Positions 24,345-32,736 of a stretch of DNA of 64,000 bases are shown here, piece after piece. The stretch's first letter is position 1. Each line of letters opens with the position of its first letter. Position numbers and translations under genes: made by a program. The notes under the pieces were generated by a model. It ran no database searches and was not told where the DNA came from. It saw only the letters and a program-made list of their open reading frames with translations. The stretch is from Actinomadura spongiicola (GTDB lineage Bacteria; Actinomycetota; Actinomycetes; Streptosporangiales; Streptosporangiaceae): NCBI RefSeq assembly GCF_003432485.1, contig NZ_QVNQ01000012.1, forward strand, positions 150,769-214,768, given 5' to 3'.

Positions 24345-26870
24345 ATGACAGAGCAGCCGCGTACTCCTCATGTGCCCGCCAAGCCCTCCCTGGACGGCCT
24401 GGAGGACAAGTGGGTACGCGTCTGGGAGGACGACGGTGTCCACCGTTTCGACCGCACGCGTCCGCGCGGCGAGGTCTTCTCGATCGACACCCCGCCGCCC
24501 ACCGTGAGCGGTTCCCTCCACGTCGGTCACGTCTTCTCCTACACCCACACCGACACCGTCGCGCGGTATCACCGCATGCGCGGTCGGGCGGTCTTCTACC
24601 CCATGGGCTGGGACGATAACGGGCTTCCCACGGAGCGACGCGTCCAGAACCACTTCGGCGTCAGGTGCGACCCGTCGCTTCCGTACGATCCCGACTTCGA
24701 ACCCCCCGCCAAGCCCGACGCGAAGCGCCAGCAGCCCGTGTCACGCCGCAACTTCATCGAGCTGTGCGAGCGGCTCACCGCCGTCGACGAGAAGGCGTTC
24801 GAGGAGATGTGGCGCCGCGTCGGCCTGTCGGTCGACTGGAACCACCTGTACACGACCATCGGGGACGTCTCCCGGACGGCGTCGCAGCGTGCGTTCCTCC
24901 GCAACCTGGCGCGCGGTGAGGCGTACGTGTCCGAGGCGCCTACCCTGTGGGACGTCACGTTCCGCACGGCCGTCGCGCAGGCCGAACTGGAGGACCGCGA
25001 GCAACCCGGCGCCTTCTACCGGATCCGCTTCCACGGGGACGAGCGGCCCGTCTACATCGAGACGACCCGTCCCGAACTGCTGCCCGCCTGCGTCGCCCTG
25101 GTCGCGCACCCGGACGACGAGCGGTACCGGGAACTCTTCGGGACGACCGTCCGCACGCCGCTGTTCGGCGTCGGCGTCCCCGTCGTCGCGCACCGGCTGG
25201 CCGAACCCGACAAGGGATCCGGCATCGCGATGATCTGCACGTTCGGCGACGTCACCGACGTCACCTGGTGGCGTGAGCTCGACCTGCCCACCCGCGCGAT
25301 CATCGACTGGGACGGGCGGCTCGCCGTCGACCCGCCGGACGGCGTCCCCGCGCGCCCCTACGACGAACTCGCGGGCAAGACGGTGTTCTCCGCCAGGGAA
25401 CGGGTCGTCGAGCTGCTGCGCGAGTCCGGCGACCTGGACGGCGAACCCCGCAAGATCACTCGGCCGGTGAAGTTCTACGAGAAGGGCAACAAGCCCCTGG
25501 AGATCGTCACCACCCGGCAGTGGTACATCCGCAACGGCGGGCGGGACGAGGGCGTCCGCGCCGAACTGCTCGCCCGGGGCCGTGAGCTGGAGTGGCATCC
25601 CGGCTACATGCGGGCCCGCTACGAGAACTGGGTGGAGGGCCTGAACGGCGACTGGCTGATCTCCCGCCAGCGGTTCTTCGGCGTGCCGATCCCCGTCTGG
25701 TATCCGCTGGACGACTCCGGCGAGCCCCGCTACGACGCGCCGATCGTCCCCTCCGAGGACGCCCTGCCGGTCGACCCGTCGTCCGACGTCCCGCCGGGCT
25801 ACACCGAGGAGCAGCGCGGCGAGCCGAACGGTTTCGTCGGCGACCCCGACGTCATGGACACCTGGGCGACGTCGTCGCTGACCCCGCAGATCGCGGGCGG
25901 CTGGGAGCGCGACACCGACCTGTTCGGCCGGGTCTTCCCGTACGATCTGCGGCCCCAGGCGCACGACATCATCCGGACGTGGCTGTTCTCCACGGTCGTC
26001 CGCTCCCATCTGGAACACGGGTCGCTGCCGTGGCGGGGCACCGCGCTGTCCGGATGGATCCTCGACCCCGACCGCAAGAAGATGTCCAAGTCGAAGGGGA
26101 ACGTCGTCACCCCGATCGACCTGCTGCGCCAGTACGGCTCCGACGCCGTCCGGTACTGGGCGGCCGGGGGCCGTCCCGGCACCGACACCGCGTTCGACAC
26201 CGGCCAGATCAAGGTCGGCCGCCGTCTCGCCATCAAGATCCTCAACGCGTCGAAGTTCGTCCTCGGCCTCGGCGAGGTCGAGCCGGACGCGCCGGTGACC
26301 GAGCCGCTCGACCGGGCGATGCTGGCGGCGCTGTCCGGGGTCGTCAAAGACGCGACGGAGGCGTTCGAGGGCTACGACTACGCGCGGGCCCTGGAACGCA
26401 CCGAGCGCTTCTTCTGGGAGTTCTGCGACGACTACCTGGAACTGGTCAAGACCCGCGCGTACGGCGACGGCCCGGACGCCCGGTCGGCGTGGGCGGCGCT
26501 GCGCACGGCGCTGTCGGTTCTGCTGCGCCTGTTCGCCCCCGTCCTGCCGTTCGTGACGGAGGAGGTGTGGTCGTGGTGGCGGCACGGGTCGGTGCACACC
26601 GCGTCGTGGCCGTCGAAGGCCGAACTGCCGCCGGGCGGAGACCCGGCCGTCCTCGCGGCGACGGGTGAGGCGCTCCGCCAGGTCCGCAAGGCCAAGTCGG
26701 AGGCGAAGGCGTCCATGCGCGCGGACGTGTCCCGCGCGGTCGTCCGCGGCGCGGAGGTCACCCAGATCGCCCGCCCGGACCTGGAAGCCGCGGGCCGCAT
26801 CGCCGACCTGACCCTGGAATCCGCCCCCGCCGCCCTCACCGTCGAAGTCACCCTGGCCCCCACCTCCTGA
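24345..26870 (+). CDS. valS: Valyl-tRNA synthetase, short (archaeal-like) type
   Basis: An 841-aa class I synthetase charging tRNA-Val. The HIGH-type motif is SGSLHVGHV (residues 55-63) and KMSKS is exact at 579-583. The editing domain (about 195-320) includes VYIETTRPELLPACVALVAHP; WLISRQRFFGVPIPVWY and DVMDTWATSSLTPQ are conserved catalytic-core features. The anticodon-binding domain ends the protein. The C-terminal coiled-coil arm present in typical bacterial ValS is missing and about 30 residues after LEAAGRIADL close the protein, so it belongs to the shorter archaeal/rickettsial-like class. Whether a second ValS exists elsewhere cannot be seen. Confidence 0.93.
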   Translation: MTEQPRTPHVPAKPSLDGLEDKWVRVWEDDGVHRFDRTRPRGEVFSIDTPPPTVSGSLHVGHVFSYTHTDTVARYHRMRGRAVFYPMGWDDNGLPTERRVQNHFGVRCDPSLPYDPDFEPPAKPDAKRQQPVSRRNFIELCERLTAVDEKAFEEMWRRVGLSVDWNHLYTTIGDVSRTASQRAFLRNLARGEAYVSEAPTLWDVTFRTAVAQAELEDREQPGAFYRIRFHGDERPVYIETTRPELLPACVALVAHPDDERYRELFGTTVRTPLFGVGVPVVAHRLAEPDKGSGIAMICTFGDVTDVTWWRELDLPTRAIIDWDGRLAVDPPDGVPARPYDELAGKTVFSARERVVELLRESGDLDGEPRKITRPVKFYEKGNKPLEIVTTRQWYIRNGGRDEGVRAELLARGRELEWHPGYMRARYENWVEGLNGDWLISRQRFFGVPIPVWYPLDDSGEPRYDAPIVPSEDALPVDPSSDVPPGYTEEQRGEPNGFVGDPDVMDTWATSSLTPQIAGGWERDTDLFGRVFPYDLRPQAHDIIRTWLFSTVVRSHLEHGSLPWRGTALSGWILDPDRKKMSKSKGNVVTPIDLLRQYGSDAVRYWAAGGRPGTDTAFDTGQIKVGRRLAIKILNASKFVLGLGEVEPDAPVTEPLDRAMLAALSGVVKDATEAFEGYDYARALERTERFFWEFCDDYLELVKTRAYGDGPDARSAWAALRTALSVLLRLFAPVLPFVTEEVWSWWRHGSVHTASWPSKAELPPGGDPAVLAATGEALRQVRKAKSEAKASMRADVSRAVVRGAEVTQIARPDLEAAGRIADLTLESAPAALTVEVTLAPTS

Positions 26871-27011
26871 GAGACCAGCAGAGCGGGAACCGTTCCGGAT
26901 ATCGCAATACTTCCGCGGCCTTAGTCCCTTTCTGGGAAATGTCCGAGATGTTTAATGCGTGGTCATCTGGCCTGCTAGGCTGCCGCAAACCCATTGCGGG
27001 GAAGGACGGGC

Positions 27012-27413
27012 ATGTCACCGCCAGAAGGCCCAGGTAACGACCGGCCAGGGGCGACCACGAGGCCGGTGCCGCCGACGTCACCGTTCGGCGGCGTCCCGGT
27101 GACGGCGGCCGGCGGGGGCATGGAGTTCGACCTTCCGATGATCGAAGCGTTCGGCGGCAAGCTGATTCGAGCGGTGGGCAAGGAACTGACCGCGGCCCGC
27201 AAACACCTCAACGGTGCGCCCCGGCAGGTGGAGGCCACGGCCTTCACCACGTTCTGCATTCCGCTGGCCCATGTCTACGTCCAGGCCACCGAGTACGCGG
27301 ACGAGGATCTCCTCACCAAGGAGAAGGTCCTGACGGATTACGACGCCAAGCTCAAGAAGACCGCCGAGATCCTGCGCGAGGCGGAACGGAAGAGCACACT
27401 GCAGAGTAAGTAG
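27012..27413 (+). CDS. WXG/EspC-like small helical protein
   Basis: A 133-aa protein. After a Pro/Gly-rich leader (about 1-35) comes GGGMEFDLPMIEAFGGKLIR and a two-helix pattern ending TDYDAKLKKTAEILREAERK. Size, a helical hairpin with a turn after a cluster of small residues, and position before a WXG-like gene recall EspC or WXG100 proteins secreted by type VII systems. No exact WXG motif is present. ATG 27012 follows GGGGAAGGACGGGC. Upstream are TAGGCT (26977) and a small hairpin CCGCAA-TTGCGG in the 5' leader. Assignment is by analogy. Confidence 0.5.
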   Translation: MSPPEGPGNDRPGATTRPVPPTSPFGGVPVTAAGGGMEFDLPMIEAFGGKLIRAVGKELTAARKHLNGAPRQVEATAFTTFCIPLAHVYVQATEYADEDLLTKEKVLTDYDAKLKKTAEILREAERKSTLQSK

Positions 27414-27440
27414 CCCGCCAGTGCCAACGAGGAGACCGGA

Positions 27441-28445
27441 GTGGCCGACAACGGCTTAAGCGCCCTGGAGAACGTCGCCAAGGCCGCCTATTGGGAAGCG
27501 ACCATCGCGGCGTTCTTCATTCCCAACGCCTGGTCCATGGTGGCCATCATCTACCAGGCGCAGTCGAACCCGGGGCAGCTCTGGGACGCCGCCGACGAAT
27601 GGTATGAGGTCAAAGAGCGCCTGGTGGCGGCCGACAAGGAGGTCACGGCGCAGCTCAAGGCGCTGAGCGAGCGCGACTGGTCGGGCAAGGATCGTGACCT
27701 GTTCGACAAGAAGCTGCACGACTACCAGAACCAGATCCGGGTCTCCTACGCCTTCGCCGTCGCCGTCCATCTCACACTCAAGATCATGGCCATGCTCATC
27801 GCCATGTTCATCATGATGATGTGGGCTTTCGCCACGATCATCTTCATCTACGCGATGATCATCTTGGTGCTGTTGGGCCTGATGGCGATCCCCGTCCTGA
27901 ATACATGGGCTACGGCTGCGCACGCCTCGGTGAAGTCACAAGCCACCGTGATCACAGGCCAGCTATACATGATCCTCAAGTCTGCGGCGGCGGGACTGGA
28001 GACTTTCGGAAAAGGGGCCGCCGCCACGCTGGGCGGGCTGATGGCCATCGACGTGACGGGCCAGATGCTCACCGGGAACACCGCTGCCTACCTCGACTTC
28101 GGCCAGGCAGCCGTGAACAGCTGGGACGATGTGGCCAAAGGCCATCTCGCCCTCCTGGAGCAGAAGCTGACCGGCCAGTTCATGAAGGGGAAGAAGCTGG
28201 GCGGTGCCGACCTCGGAGCGATCGGTAAATACAAGTTTCCGATGGCGAAGATTCCAAAGAACGCGCGTCCCTGGTTCGAAAGGATCGGCGGTGTGAAGGG
28301 CGCGTTCGATGTGGGTGTCCCAGGCGCTGAAGAGGGAACCTTTCCCGCTGGAGGATCGCCGACCATCACCCGACCCGTCACGGGGCTCGGGGAGAAGTAT
28401 GGCGACCCTTTCGTGGAGCGAACCGATGCGCTTCCTCCTTCGTGA
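27441..28445 (+). CDS. WXG-like helical protein with strong membrane segment
   Basis: A 334-aa protein. The N-terminal part (about 30-95) forms a helical hairpin with PGQLWDAADEWYEVKERL and a DWSGKDRDLF turn, reminiscent of WXG100 proteins. Residues about 112-155 are extremely hydrophobic and Met/Ile-rich (MAMLIAMFIMMMWAFATIIF), two or three membrane helices. An Ala/Gly-rich region and a C-terminal part of 100 residues with no known domain follow. Third-position GC falls below that of the neighbours, suggesting recent acquisition. GTG start with GGAGACCGGA. It may be a secretion substrate, a membrane toxin or a component of an unrecognised complex. Confidence 0.55.
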   Translation: MADNGLSALENVAKAAYWEATIAAFFIPNAWSMVAIIYQAQSNPGQLWDAADEWYEVKERLVAADKEVTAQLKALSERDWSGKDRDLFDKKLHDYQNQIRVSYAFAVAVHLTLKIMAMLIAMFIMMMWAFATIIFIYAMIILVLLGLMAIPVLNTWATAAHASVKSQATVITGQLYMILKSAAAGLETFGKGAAATLGGLMAIDVTGQMLTGNTAAYLDFGQAAVNSWDDVAKGHLALLEQKLTGQFMKGKKLGGADLGAIGKYKFPMAKIPKNARPWFERIGGVKGAFDVGVPGAEEGTFPAGGSPTITRPVTGLGEKYGDPFVERTDALPPS

Positions 28446-28459
28446 GCGGAGAGACGATA

Positions 28460-28990
28460 ATGCCATCGACCCAGGAAATTGAGTTCAATAATAGTGCCGA
28501 CGGCCTTCCTTTGGTCTTTGTTGCATGTATCGTTATCGGCGGTGGGGCGGTCTGGCTGGGAACAAGGCAGGATGGCTGGTTGGCGATCTGCCTGTTCGTG
28601 GTCTCCGCCCTTGTGCTGGTGTACGTGGTCTATGTCACGCAGTCTCTACTGCGCGTGGGCCCGAGCAAGCTTTCGCTGACGCCCAAGGGGTTGGTCTCCA
28701 AGGTCGGGGGGAAATGGGACGTGGTGCCGCCCGAAGCCATCGAGGCGGTCGGGCTGGTGCGTCACCGGGGGGCGGGGGTGCCGGCGGAACTGTTGCTCTG
28801 GTACGACCGGTCCCGGATGGCGGAGGTGCCGAAGAACATCCGGCGGCGTGAGACGGCCCCCGGCCAGATCAGGCTGGCGCATGTCATGGACGAGCGGAAC
28901 TTCTTCCCGCCCCACCGGGTCAAGGAAGTGCGGGAACTCGTCCAGGCCCATGGACTGGGGGAATGGCGGAACCGTGGGGCGGGGTCCTGA
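28460..28990 (+). CDS. Two-helix membrane protein with PH-like domain
   Basis: A 176-aa protein with two adjacent helices (about 18-36, LVFVACIVIGGGAVWLG, and 42-62), then a soluble domain beginning SLLRVGPSKLSLTPKGLVSK with WDVVPPEAIEAVGL. This looks like a bacterial PH-type beta sandwich. The last 50 residues are basic and polar. ATG 28460 has GGAGAG seven bases upstream and follows the previous gene by 14 bases, so same operon. Role unknown. Confidence 0.55.
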   Translation: MPSTQEIEFNNSADGLPLVFVACIVIGGGAVWLGTRQDGWLAICLFVVSALVLVYVVYVTQSLLRVGPSKLSLTPKGLVSKVGGKWDVVPPEAIEAVGLVRHRGAGVPAELLLWYDRSRMAEVPKNIRRRETAPGQIRLAHVMDERNFFPPHRVKEVRELVQAHGLGEWRNRGAGS

Positions 28991-28994
28991 CACC

Positions 28995-29513
28995 TCAGTT
29001 CATTCGAGGGAGGTTGGAGTACATCTCGTCAGCGGTGACGGCCATGGCGAGCGTGATTACGTCCCAGCCGGTGGAGCCGTTGGTCTTCAGGTCCACGGTC
29101 CAGGAGTCGCCGCTGATCGCGATGGTGGCGATCGGAGCGCCGGAGGTGTCGACGGCGTCGAGTGAGTCCCACGCCGGATTGGTCGTGATCGTTCCCATCG
29201 GTGCGCCGTCCGCGTCCTGGACGGTGAACTCCACCTTGAGGATCGCCAGTCGGCGTTTCTTCTTCTTGACGAGCGCGGAGGGAATCCCGTCGGCCGCCGT
29301 CACGCGGCACTCGTCGTCGTCCTCGCCGTCGAAATCGGGCATCTCGAACAACAGCGCGCCGTCCGCCCGAACGATCCGCAGGGTTCCGCCCGAGGTGAAC
29401 ATCGTGCGCCAGGTTCGGCGCGGGCGCTCCACCCTGGCCAGCACGTTGCCGTCCCAGTCGGTGAAGACGTCGTCGGAGTAGAGCAGTTCGCCGGTTCCGA
29501 GAAGCGTGCTCAT
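28995..29513 (-). CDS. Tubby/LURP-one-like beta-barrel protein
   Basis: A 172-aa soluble beta-rich protein: LLYSDDVFTDWDGNVLARVERP, GGTLRIVRADGALLFEM, KKKKRRLAILKVEFTVQDADG, and SWTVDLKTNGSTGWDVI. The alternation of short beta strands with D/G turns resembles LURP-one-related or scramblase-like folds. This is a fold impression, not proven. The ATG overlaps the upstream stop (ATGA). It is convergent with the PH-like gene, ending four bases apart. Confidence 0.45.
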   Translation of the reverse strand: MSTLLGTGELLYSDDVFTDWDGNVLARVERPRRTWRTMFTSGGTLRIVRADGALLFEMPDFDGEDDDECRVTAADGIPSALVKKKKRRLAILKVEFTVQDADGAPMGTITTNPAWDSLDAVDTSGAPIATIAISGDSWTVDLKTNGSTGWDVITLAMAVTADEMYSNLPRMN

Positions 29514-29941
29514 CGCTCGAAATTCCTCCGCATCTGCTCGAAGATCTTGTTCGCGTCGCGGAGGCCGCCGGTGAACAGGTCCTGGATGCCCGCTATCGTC
29601 TCCTTGAGTTCGGCCGGGTCGGGCTGCAGATCGGCCGGGTTCGCGGCGCCGAACAGTTCGCCGGTGAGTTCGTCAAGTTGACGTTGGAGGTCCTGCTTGG
29701 CCGCCTGCGCGACCTCGACAATGATCTCAGCCAGTTTCTCCGATCCCTCGCGCATGGCGCGGGGATCGATATGAAGTTCAGCCAGGTCGCCGGAAGGACC
29801 CCAGCCGATTGTGACGCGGCCGTCGGCCGATTCGGCGCGGCCGACCAGTTCGGCCGTCCGTGACTTCAGCTTCTCCGTGTCGGCCAGCTGACGCTCGGAG
29901 GCGCGCAGGATTTTCTCGAAGTCGAACTCGGGAGGTAACAA
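29510..29941 (-). CDS. YbaB/EbfC-family protein
   Basis: A 143-aa member of the YbaB/EbfC family. Features: N-terminal helix (ASERQLADTEKLKSRTAELV), the strands ESADGRVTIGWGPSGDLAELHIDPRA typical of the fold, then a second long helix. In actinomycetes such paralogues often lie in type VII-like loci and not only beside recR. A TTG start at 29941 with AAGGG six bases before it is the best supported; a -10 element TACTAT (29982-29987) lies upstream. Likely first gene of a two-gene operon. Confidence 0.65.
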   Translation of the reverse strand: MLPPEFDFEKILRASERQLADTEKLKSRTAELVGRAESADGRVTIGWGPSGDLAELHIDPRAMREGSEKLAEIIVEVAQAAKQDLQRQLDELTGELFGAANPADLQPDPAELKETIAGIQDLFTGGLRDANKIFEQMRRNFER

Positions 29942-30004
29942 GGGGAGCCCTTCACCGTCTCGTTCACCAAATGTCAGTCCAATAGTAGGCTCACCGGAAT
30001 CTCG

Positions 30005-30697
30005 TCAGTGGCCGATTGCGACCACTCTGCGGTGCAGGATGGTGCGTTCTGCTGCCGTCCAGGCGGTCGTCGTCAGCAGGTACAGGCCCGCTGCCAAAGG
30101 GACGAACGCCGCCACGGCGACCGTTCCGAAAGGCACGAGGCGCGCGACCGTACCCATCGGGCCCTCGGCCGTCACCCGGCGGGACGACCACGTGGCCACG
30201 GCTGCGAGGAGAGCGAACAGTCCCAAGAAGACGAGTGAGGGCGGGGAGAACAGGCCTGCGCCGACGACGCCGATCCAATTCTGCCCGAGCGGTGCCGCCA
30301 GCAGCGTGTGCGTGAGGAGCAGGTTCTGGTGGCCGGCGACCGTCGCGGAGACGAACAGCCGGTACATGACCATGAAGAAGGGCACCTGCACGAGCATCGG
30401 CAGGCATCCGGCGGCCGGTGATACGCCCTCCGCCTCGAACAGCGCGGCCGTCTCCCGCCGGAGCCGCACCGGATCCTTCGCGTGCTTCCTCTGGAGCTTC
30501 TGTACCTCGGGCATCAGGCGGGTCCGCGCCCGCTCGCCCCGCGCCGCGGCGACGGACAGCGGAACCATCAGCAGGCGCACCGCGGCGGTGAACACGACGA
30601 TCGCGAGCGCGGTGGCGAGACCGCCGGCGAACGGGTGCAGGACGTCCGCGAGCCCTCCGACGAGGGCGGCGGCGACCGAAACGGGAAAGTCGAGCAT
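30005..30697 (-). CDS. YidC/Oxa1-family membrane insertase paralogue
   Basis: A 230-aa insertase-like protein that helps membrane proteins fold into the bilayer. Seen: LATALAIVVFTAAVRLLMVPL, the cytoplasmic helical region RLMPEVQKLQRKHAKDPVRL, then GCLPMLVQVPFFMVMYRL and later helices. The hydrophilic-groove arginine region is represented by AVRLLMVPL. It is short, without a periplasmic domain or basic tail, so it is probably a second, specialised YidC; the main yidC normally lies near the origin. GGAAGG precedes the ATG. Preceded by a DUF6412 gene in the same direction. Confidence 0.85.
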   Translation of the reverse strand: MLDFPVSVAAALVGGLADVLHPFAGGLATALAIVVFTAAVRLLMVPLSVAAARGERARTRLMPEVQKLQRKHAKDPVRLRRETAALFEAEGVSPAAGCLPMLVQVPFFMVMYRLFVSATVAGHQNLLLTHTLLAAPLGQNWIGVVGAGLFSPPSLVFLGLFALLAAVATWSSRRVTAEGPMGTVARLVPFGTVAVAAFVPLAAGLYLLTTTAWTAAERTILHRRVVAIGH

Positions 30698-30743
30698 GAG
30701 AGAGCCTTCCGGAGAGAGGAGATCGGTGGCGTTTCGGCCGCGC

Positions 30744-31031
30744 TCAGGCGGCCGCGATCTCCGTTCCGGGGGCTCTGGGACGGGGACGTCCCGGCGCGTC
30801 CGGATCGCGTTGCGGGAGGTAGGCCGTGCGAAGGGTTCGGTCGCGCAGGGTCGTCCGGACCCGTGCCGGTGTGGATTGGTGGCGGGTCGTGGGGAGCCGG
30901 ACGGTGGCCAGGATCAGCAGGCCCGTCACGGCGACCGTGGCCAGGGCCAGCAGGCCCGGGTTCCCGGAGGCCGCCCACCCGGCCACGGCGAATCCGCGAA
31001 GTATCGCGGAGATCACCAGCGACCAGATCAT
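30744..31031 (-). CDS. DUF6412 small membrane protein
   Basis: A 95-aa protein with two helices (WSLVISAILRGFAVAGWAA and LALATVAVTGLLILATVRL) and a basic, Pro/Arg-rich cytoplasmic tail. It matches my memory of DUF6412 proteins that accompany YidC paralogues in actinomycetes. ATG 31031 has GAAGGG seven bases before it. The gene is 46 bases upstream of the YidC paralogue and should be cotranscribed. Function unknown, perhaps a partner of the insertase. Confidence 0.7.
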   Translation of the reverse strand: MIWSLVISAILRGFAVAGWAASGNPGLLALATVAVTGLLILATVRLPTTRHQSTPARVRTTLRDRTLRTAYLPQRDPDAPGRPRPRAPGTEIAAA

Positions 31032-31228
31032 GAGTGGGCCCTTCTCGGCGGCGTTCCGTTCTGATCGACGCTTGCCGGGACCGGCGGGTTCCCCGATGTT
31101 CGATATGCGCGTTTCTTCCATAAGTGGGCGAAACTTCCGGGCGGGGGCATACTGCGGAGCGGGTAGGGTCAACTGCCGGACTCGCCCGGTGGCGGCGTTT
31201 CAGCGCCGGCCGGGCATGGCGCCCTGGG

Positions 31229-31234
31229 TAGGGT
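31229..31234 (+). promoter_or_regulatory. -10 element upstream of dut
   Basis: TAGGGT lies 37 bases before the dut GTG; the leader then contains GCGAGG as ribosome site. The same GGGTAGGGTC string also occurs near 31160. No clear -35. Confidence 0.4.
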
Positions 31235-31271
31235 CGTGAGGTTTCCGGCACGTGAGCGGCGAGGTGGACGC

Positions 31272-31787
31272 GTGAGCAAGGTCGATGTGCTGATCCGGCG
31301 GCTGGATCCCGGGCTCCCCCTGCCGGAGTACGCGCACCCGGGCGACGCGGGCGCCGATCTCGTCGCGGCCGTGGACGTCCGGCTGCCTCCCGGGGAGCGC
31401 GCCGTCGTCCCGACCGGCATGGCGATCGCGTTGCCCGATGGCTACGCCGCTTTCATTCACCCCCGGTCCGGTTTGGGCGCTAGGTTGGGGGTGACGATAG
31501 TCAACGCACCCGGTACGGTCGACGCCGGCTATCGGGGTGAGATCAAGGTGACCCTGCTGAACACCGACCCCCGCGCCACGGTGAGCCTGCGGCGTGGAGA
31601 TCGCATCGCGCAGATGGTCGTGCAGCGGGTGGAACGGGCGGTGTTCCACGAGGTCGCGGAGCTTCCCGGATCGGCGCGCGGAACCGACGGTTTCGGCTCC
31701 ACCGGCGGATTCGGTCGCGGACCCGGCGAGCGTGGGCTCGCGGGCGCGGATAATGCAGGCAATGAGCACAGTCGAGAAGGAGCGTGA
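31272..31787 (+). CDS. dut: dUTP diphosphatase
   Basis: A 171-aa trimeric dUTPase converting dUTP to dUMP, keeping uracil out of DNA and feeding dTMP synthesis. All five motifs are visible: I PGDAGADL, II PRSGLGARLG, III GTVDAGYRGEIKVTLLN, IV RGDRIAQMVVQ, V RGTDGFGSTGGFG. GTG 31272 with GAGG upstream; an earlier GTG is less likely. It is followed three bases later by the DUF3710 gene, the universal actinobacterial arrangement. Confidence 0.95.
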   Translation: MSKVDVLIRRLDPGLPLPEYAHPGDAGADLVAAVDVRLPPGERAVVPTGMAIALPDGYAAFIHPRSGLGARLGVTIVNAPGTVDAGYRGEIKVTLLNTDPRATVSLRRGDRIAQMVVQRVERAVFHEVAELPGSARGTDGFGSTGGFGRGPGERGLAGADNAGNEHSREGA

Positions 31788-31790
31788 GTC

Positions 31791-32618
31791 GTGGTTTTTG
31801 GACGTCGCCGGCAGGCCGAGGAGCCCGAGAAGGGGCCCGAGGTGACCGAGGAGCCGGCGGAGGCCGCCGAGGAGGCTCCCGCCGATGAGGCCGCCGCCGA
31901 GGCGGCGCCCGCCGGGGGCGGTCCCTGGGACTCCGAGGACTCCTTCCCCGATTTGCAGCGGCTCGACTTCGGGTCCCTCCGGATTCCGGTGGCGGAGGGG
32001 CTCGGTTTCCAGGTGAACTTCGAGGCCACCCAGGTGGACGAGGAGGGCAACCCGCTCGACGGGCGGCCGGTCGCGGTACTGGTGCAGTACGAGGAGAGCG
32101 CCATGCAGTTGCAGGCGTTCGCCGCCCCGAAGCGCAGCGGCATCTGGGACGACGTGCGCCGTGAGACCGCCAAGGACATCCAGGAGGAGGCCAAGGGCCA
32201 GATCCAGGAGGGCGAGGGCCCGTTCGGCCCCGAACTGCTGGCGATGGTGCCGCAGCCGCTGACCGAGGAGGTCCTCGCGGAGATGCCGGAGGACTTCCGC
32301 GCGCAGATCCCCGCCGAGTTCATCGAACAGGGTTGGGCGCCGCAGATCATCCGTTTCCTCGGTGTGGACGGCCCCCGCTGGTTCCTGCAGGCCGTCGTGC
32401 AGGGCGCCGCGATCGAGAACGAGGAGCAGTGGCAGGTCCTGGAGGACGTGCTGCGCGGTGTCGTCGTCGTCCGCGGTGACGCCCCCATGCCCCAGCGCGA
32501 CCTGCTGGAACTGCAGATTCCGAAGGAGTTCCGCGAGGGCGGCGCGGAGGAGGAAGAGGAGGCCGTGGAGACCTTCGACCCCTTCGAGCGCGGCCCCGAG
32601 ATCACCGAGGTCCGCTGA
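31791..32618 (+). CDS. DUF3710 family protein
   Basis: A 275-aa conserved actinobacterial protein. It begins MVFGRRRQ, with an acidic Glu/Ala/Pro-rich leader (about 8-50), then the DUF3710 domain: FPDLQRLDFGSLRIP, PVAVLVQYEESAMQLQAFAAPK, GIWDDVRRE, GVDGPRWFLQAVVQGAA, and an acidic C-terminus. Function unknown; found next to dut in most actinobacteria (SCO5869-like). GTG start three bases after the dut stop. The operon ends with the hairpin and T-run at 32637-32676. Confidence 0.92.
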   Translation: MVFGRRRQAEEPEKGPEVTEEPAEAAEEAPADEAAAEAAPAGGGPWDSEDSFPDLQRLDFGSLRIPVAEGLGFQVNFEATQVDEEGNPLDGRPVAVLVQYEESAMQLQAFAAPKRSGIWDDVRRETAKDIQEEAKGQIQEGEGPFGPELLAMVPQPLTEEVLAEMPEDFRAQIPAEFIEQGWAPQIIRFLGVDGPRWFLQAVVQGAAIENEEQWQVLEDVLRGVVVVRGDAPMPQRDLLELQIPKEFREGGAEEEEEAVETFDPFERGPEITEVR

Positions 32619-32636
32619 CCCGGATCGCCCCGGACA

Positions 32637-32676
32637 CCGGCCGCACGCCTTTACGGACGTGCGGCCGGCGGCTTTT
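32637..32676 (+). terminator. Intrinsic terminator with T-run
   Basis: CCGGCCGCACG and CGTGCGGCCGG form an 11-bp perfect stem around a 10-base loop, followed by TTTT at 32673-32676. It closes the dut-DUF3710 unit; the T-run makes it unusually canonical for this genome. Confidence 0.9.
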
Positions 32677-32701
32677 CGCTGGGTCGTGCGCGCCCCGGCC
32701 C

Positions 32702-32730
32702 TTGCCTTCGACGCCTCCCGAGTGCTGAAT
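32702..32730 (+). promoter_or_regulatory. Promoter of the bL37 gene
   Basis: TTGCCT (32702-32707) and CTGAAT (32725-32730) are 17 bp apart and the -10 ends six bases before the ATG, consistent with a leaderless or very short-leader transcript. Confidence 0.55.
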
Positions 32731-32736
32731 CAGGAC

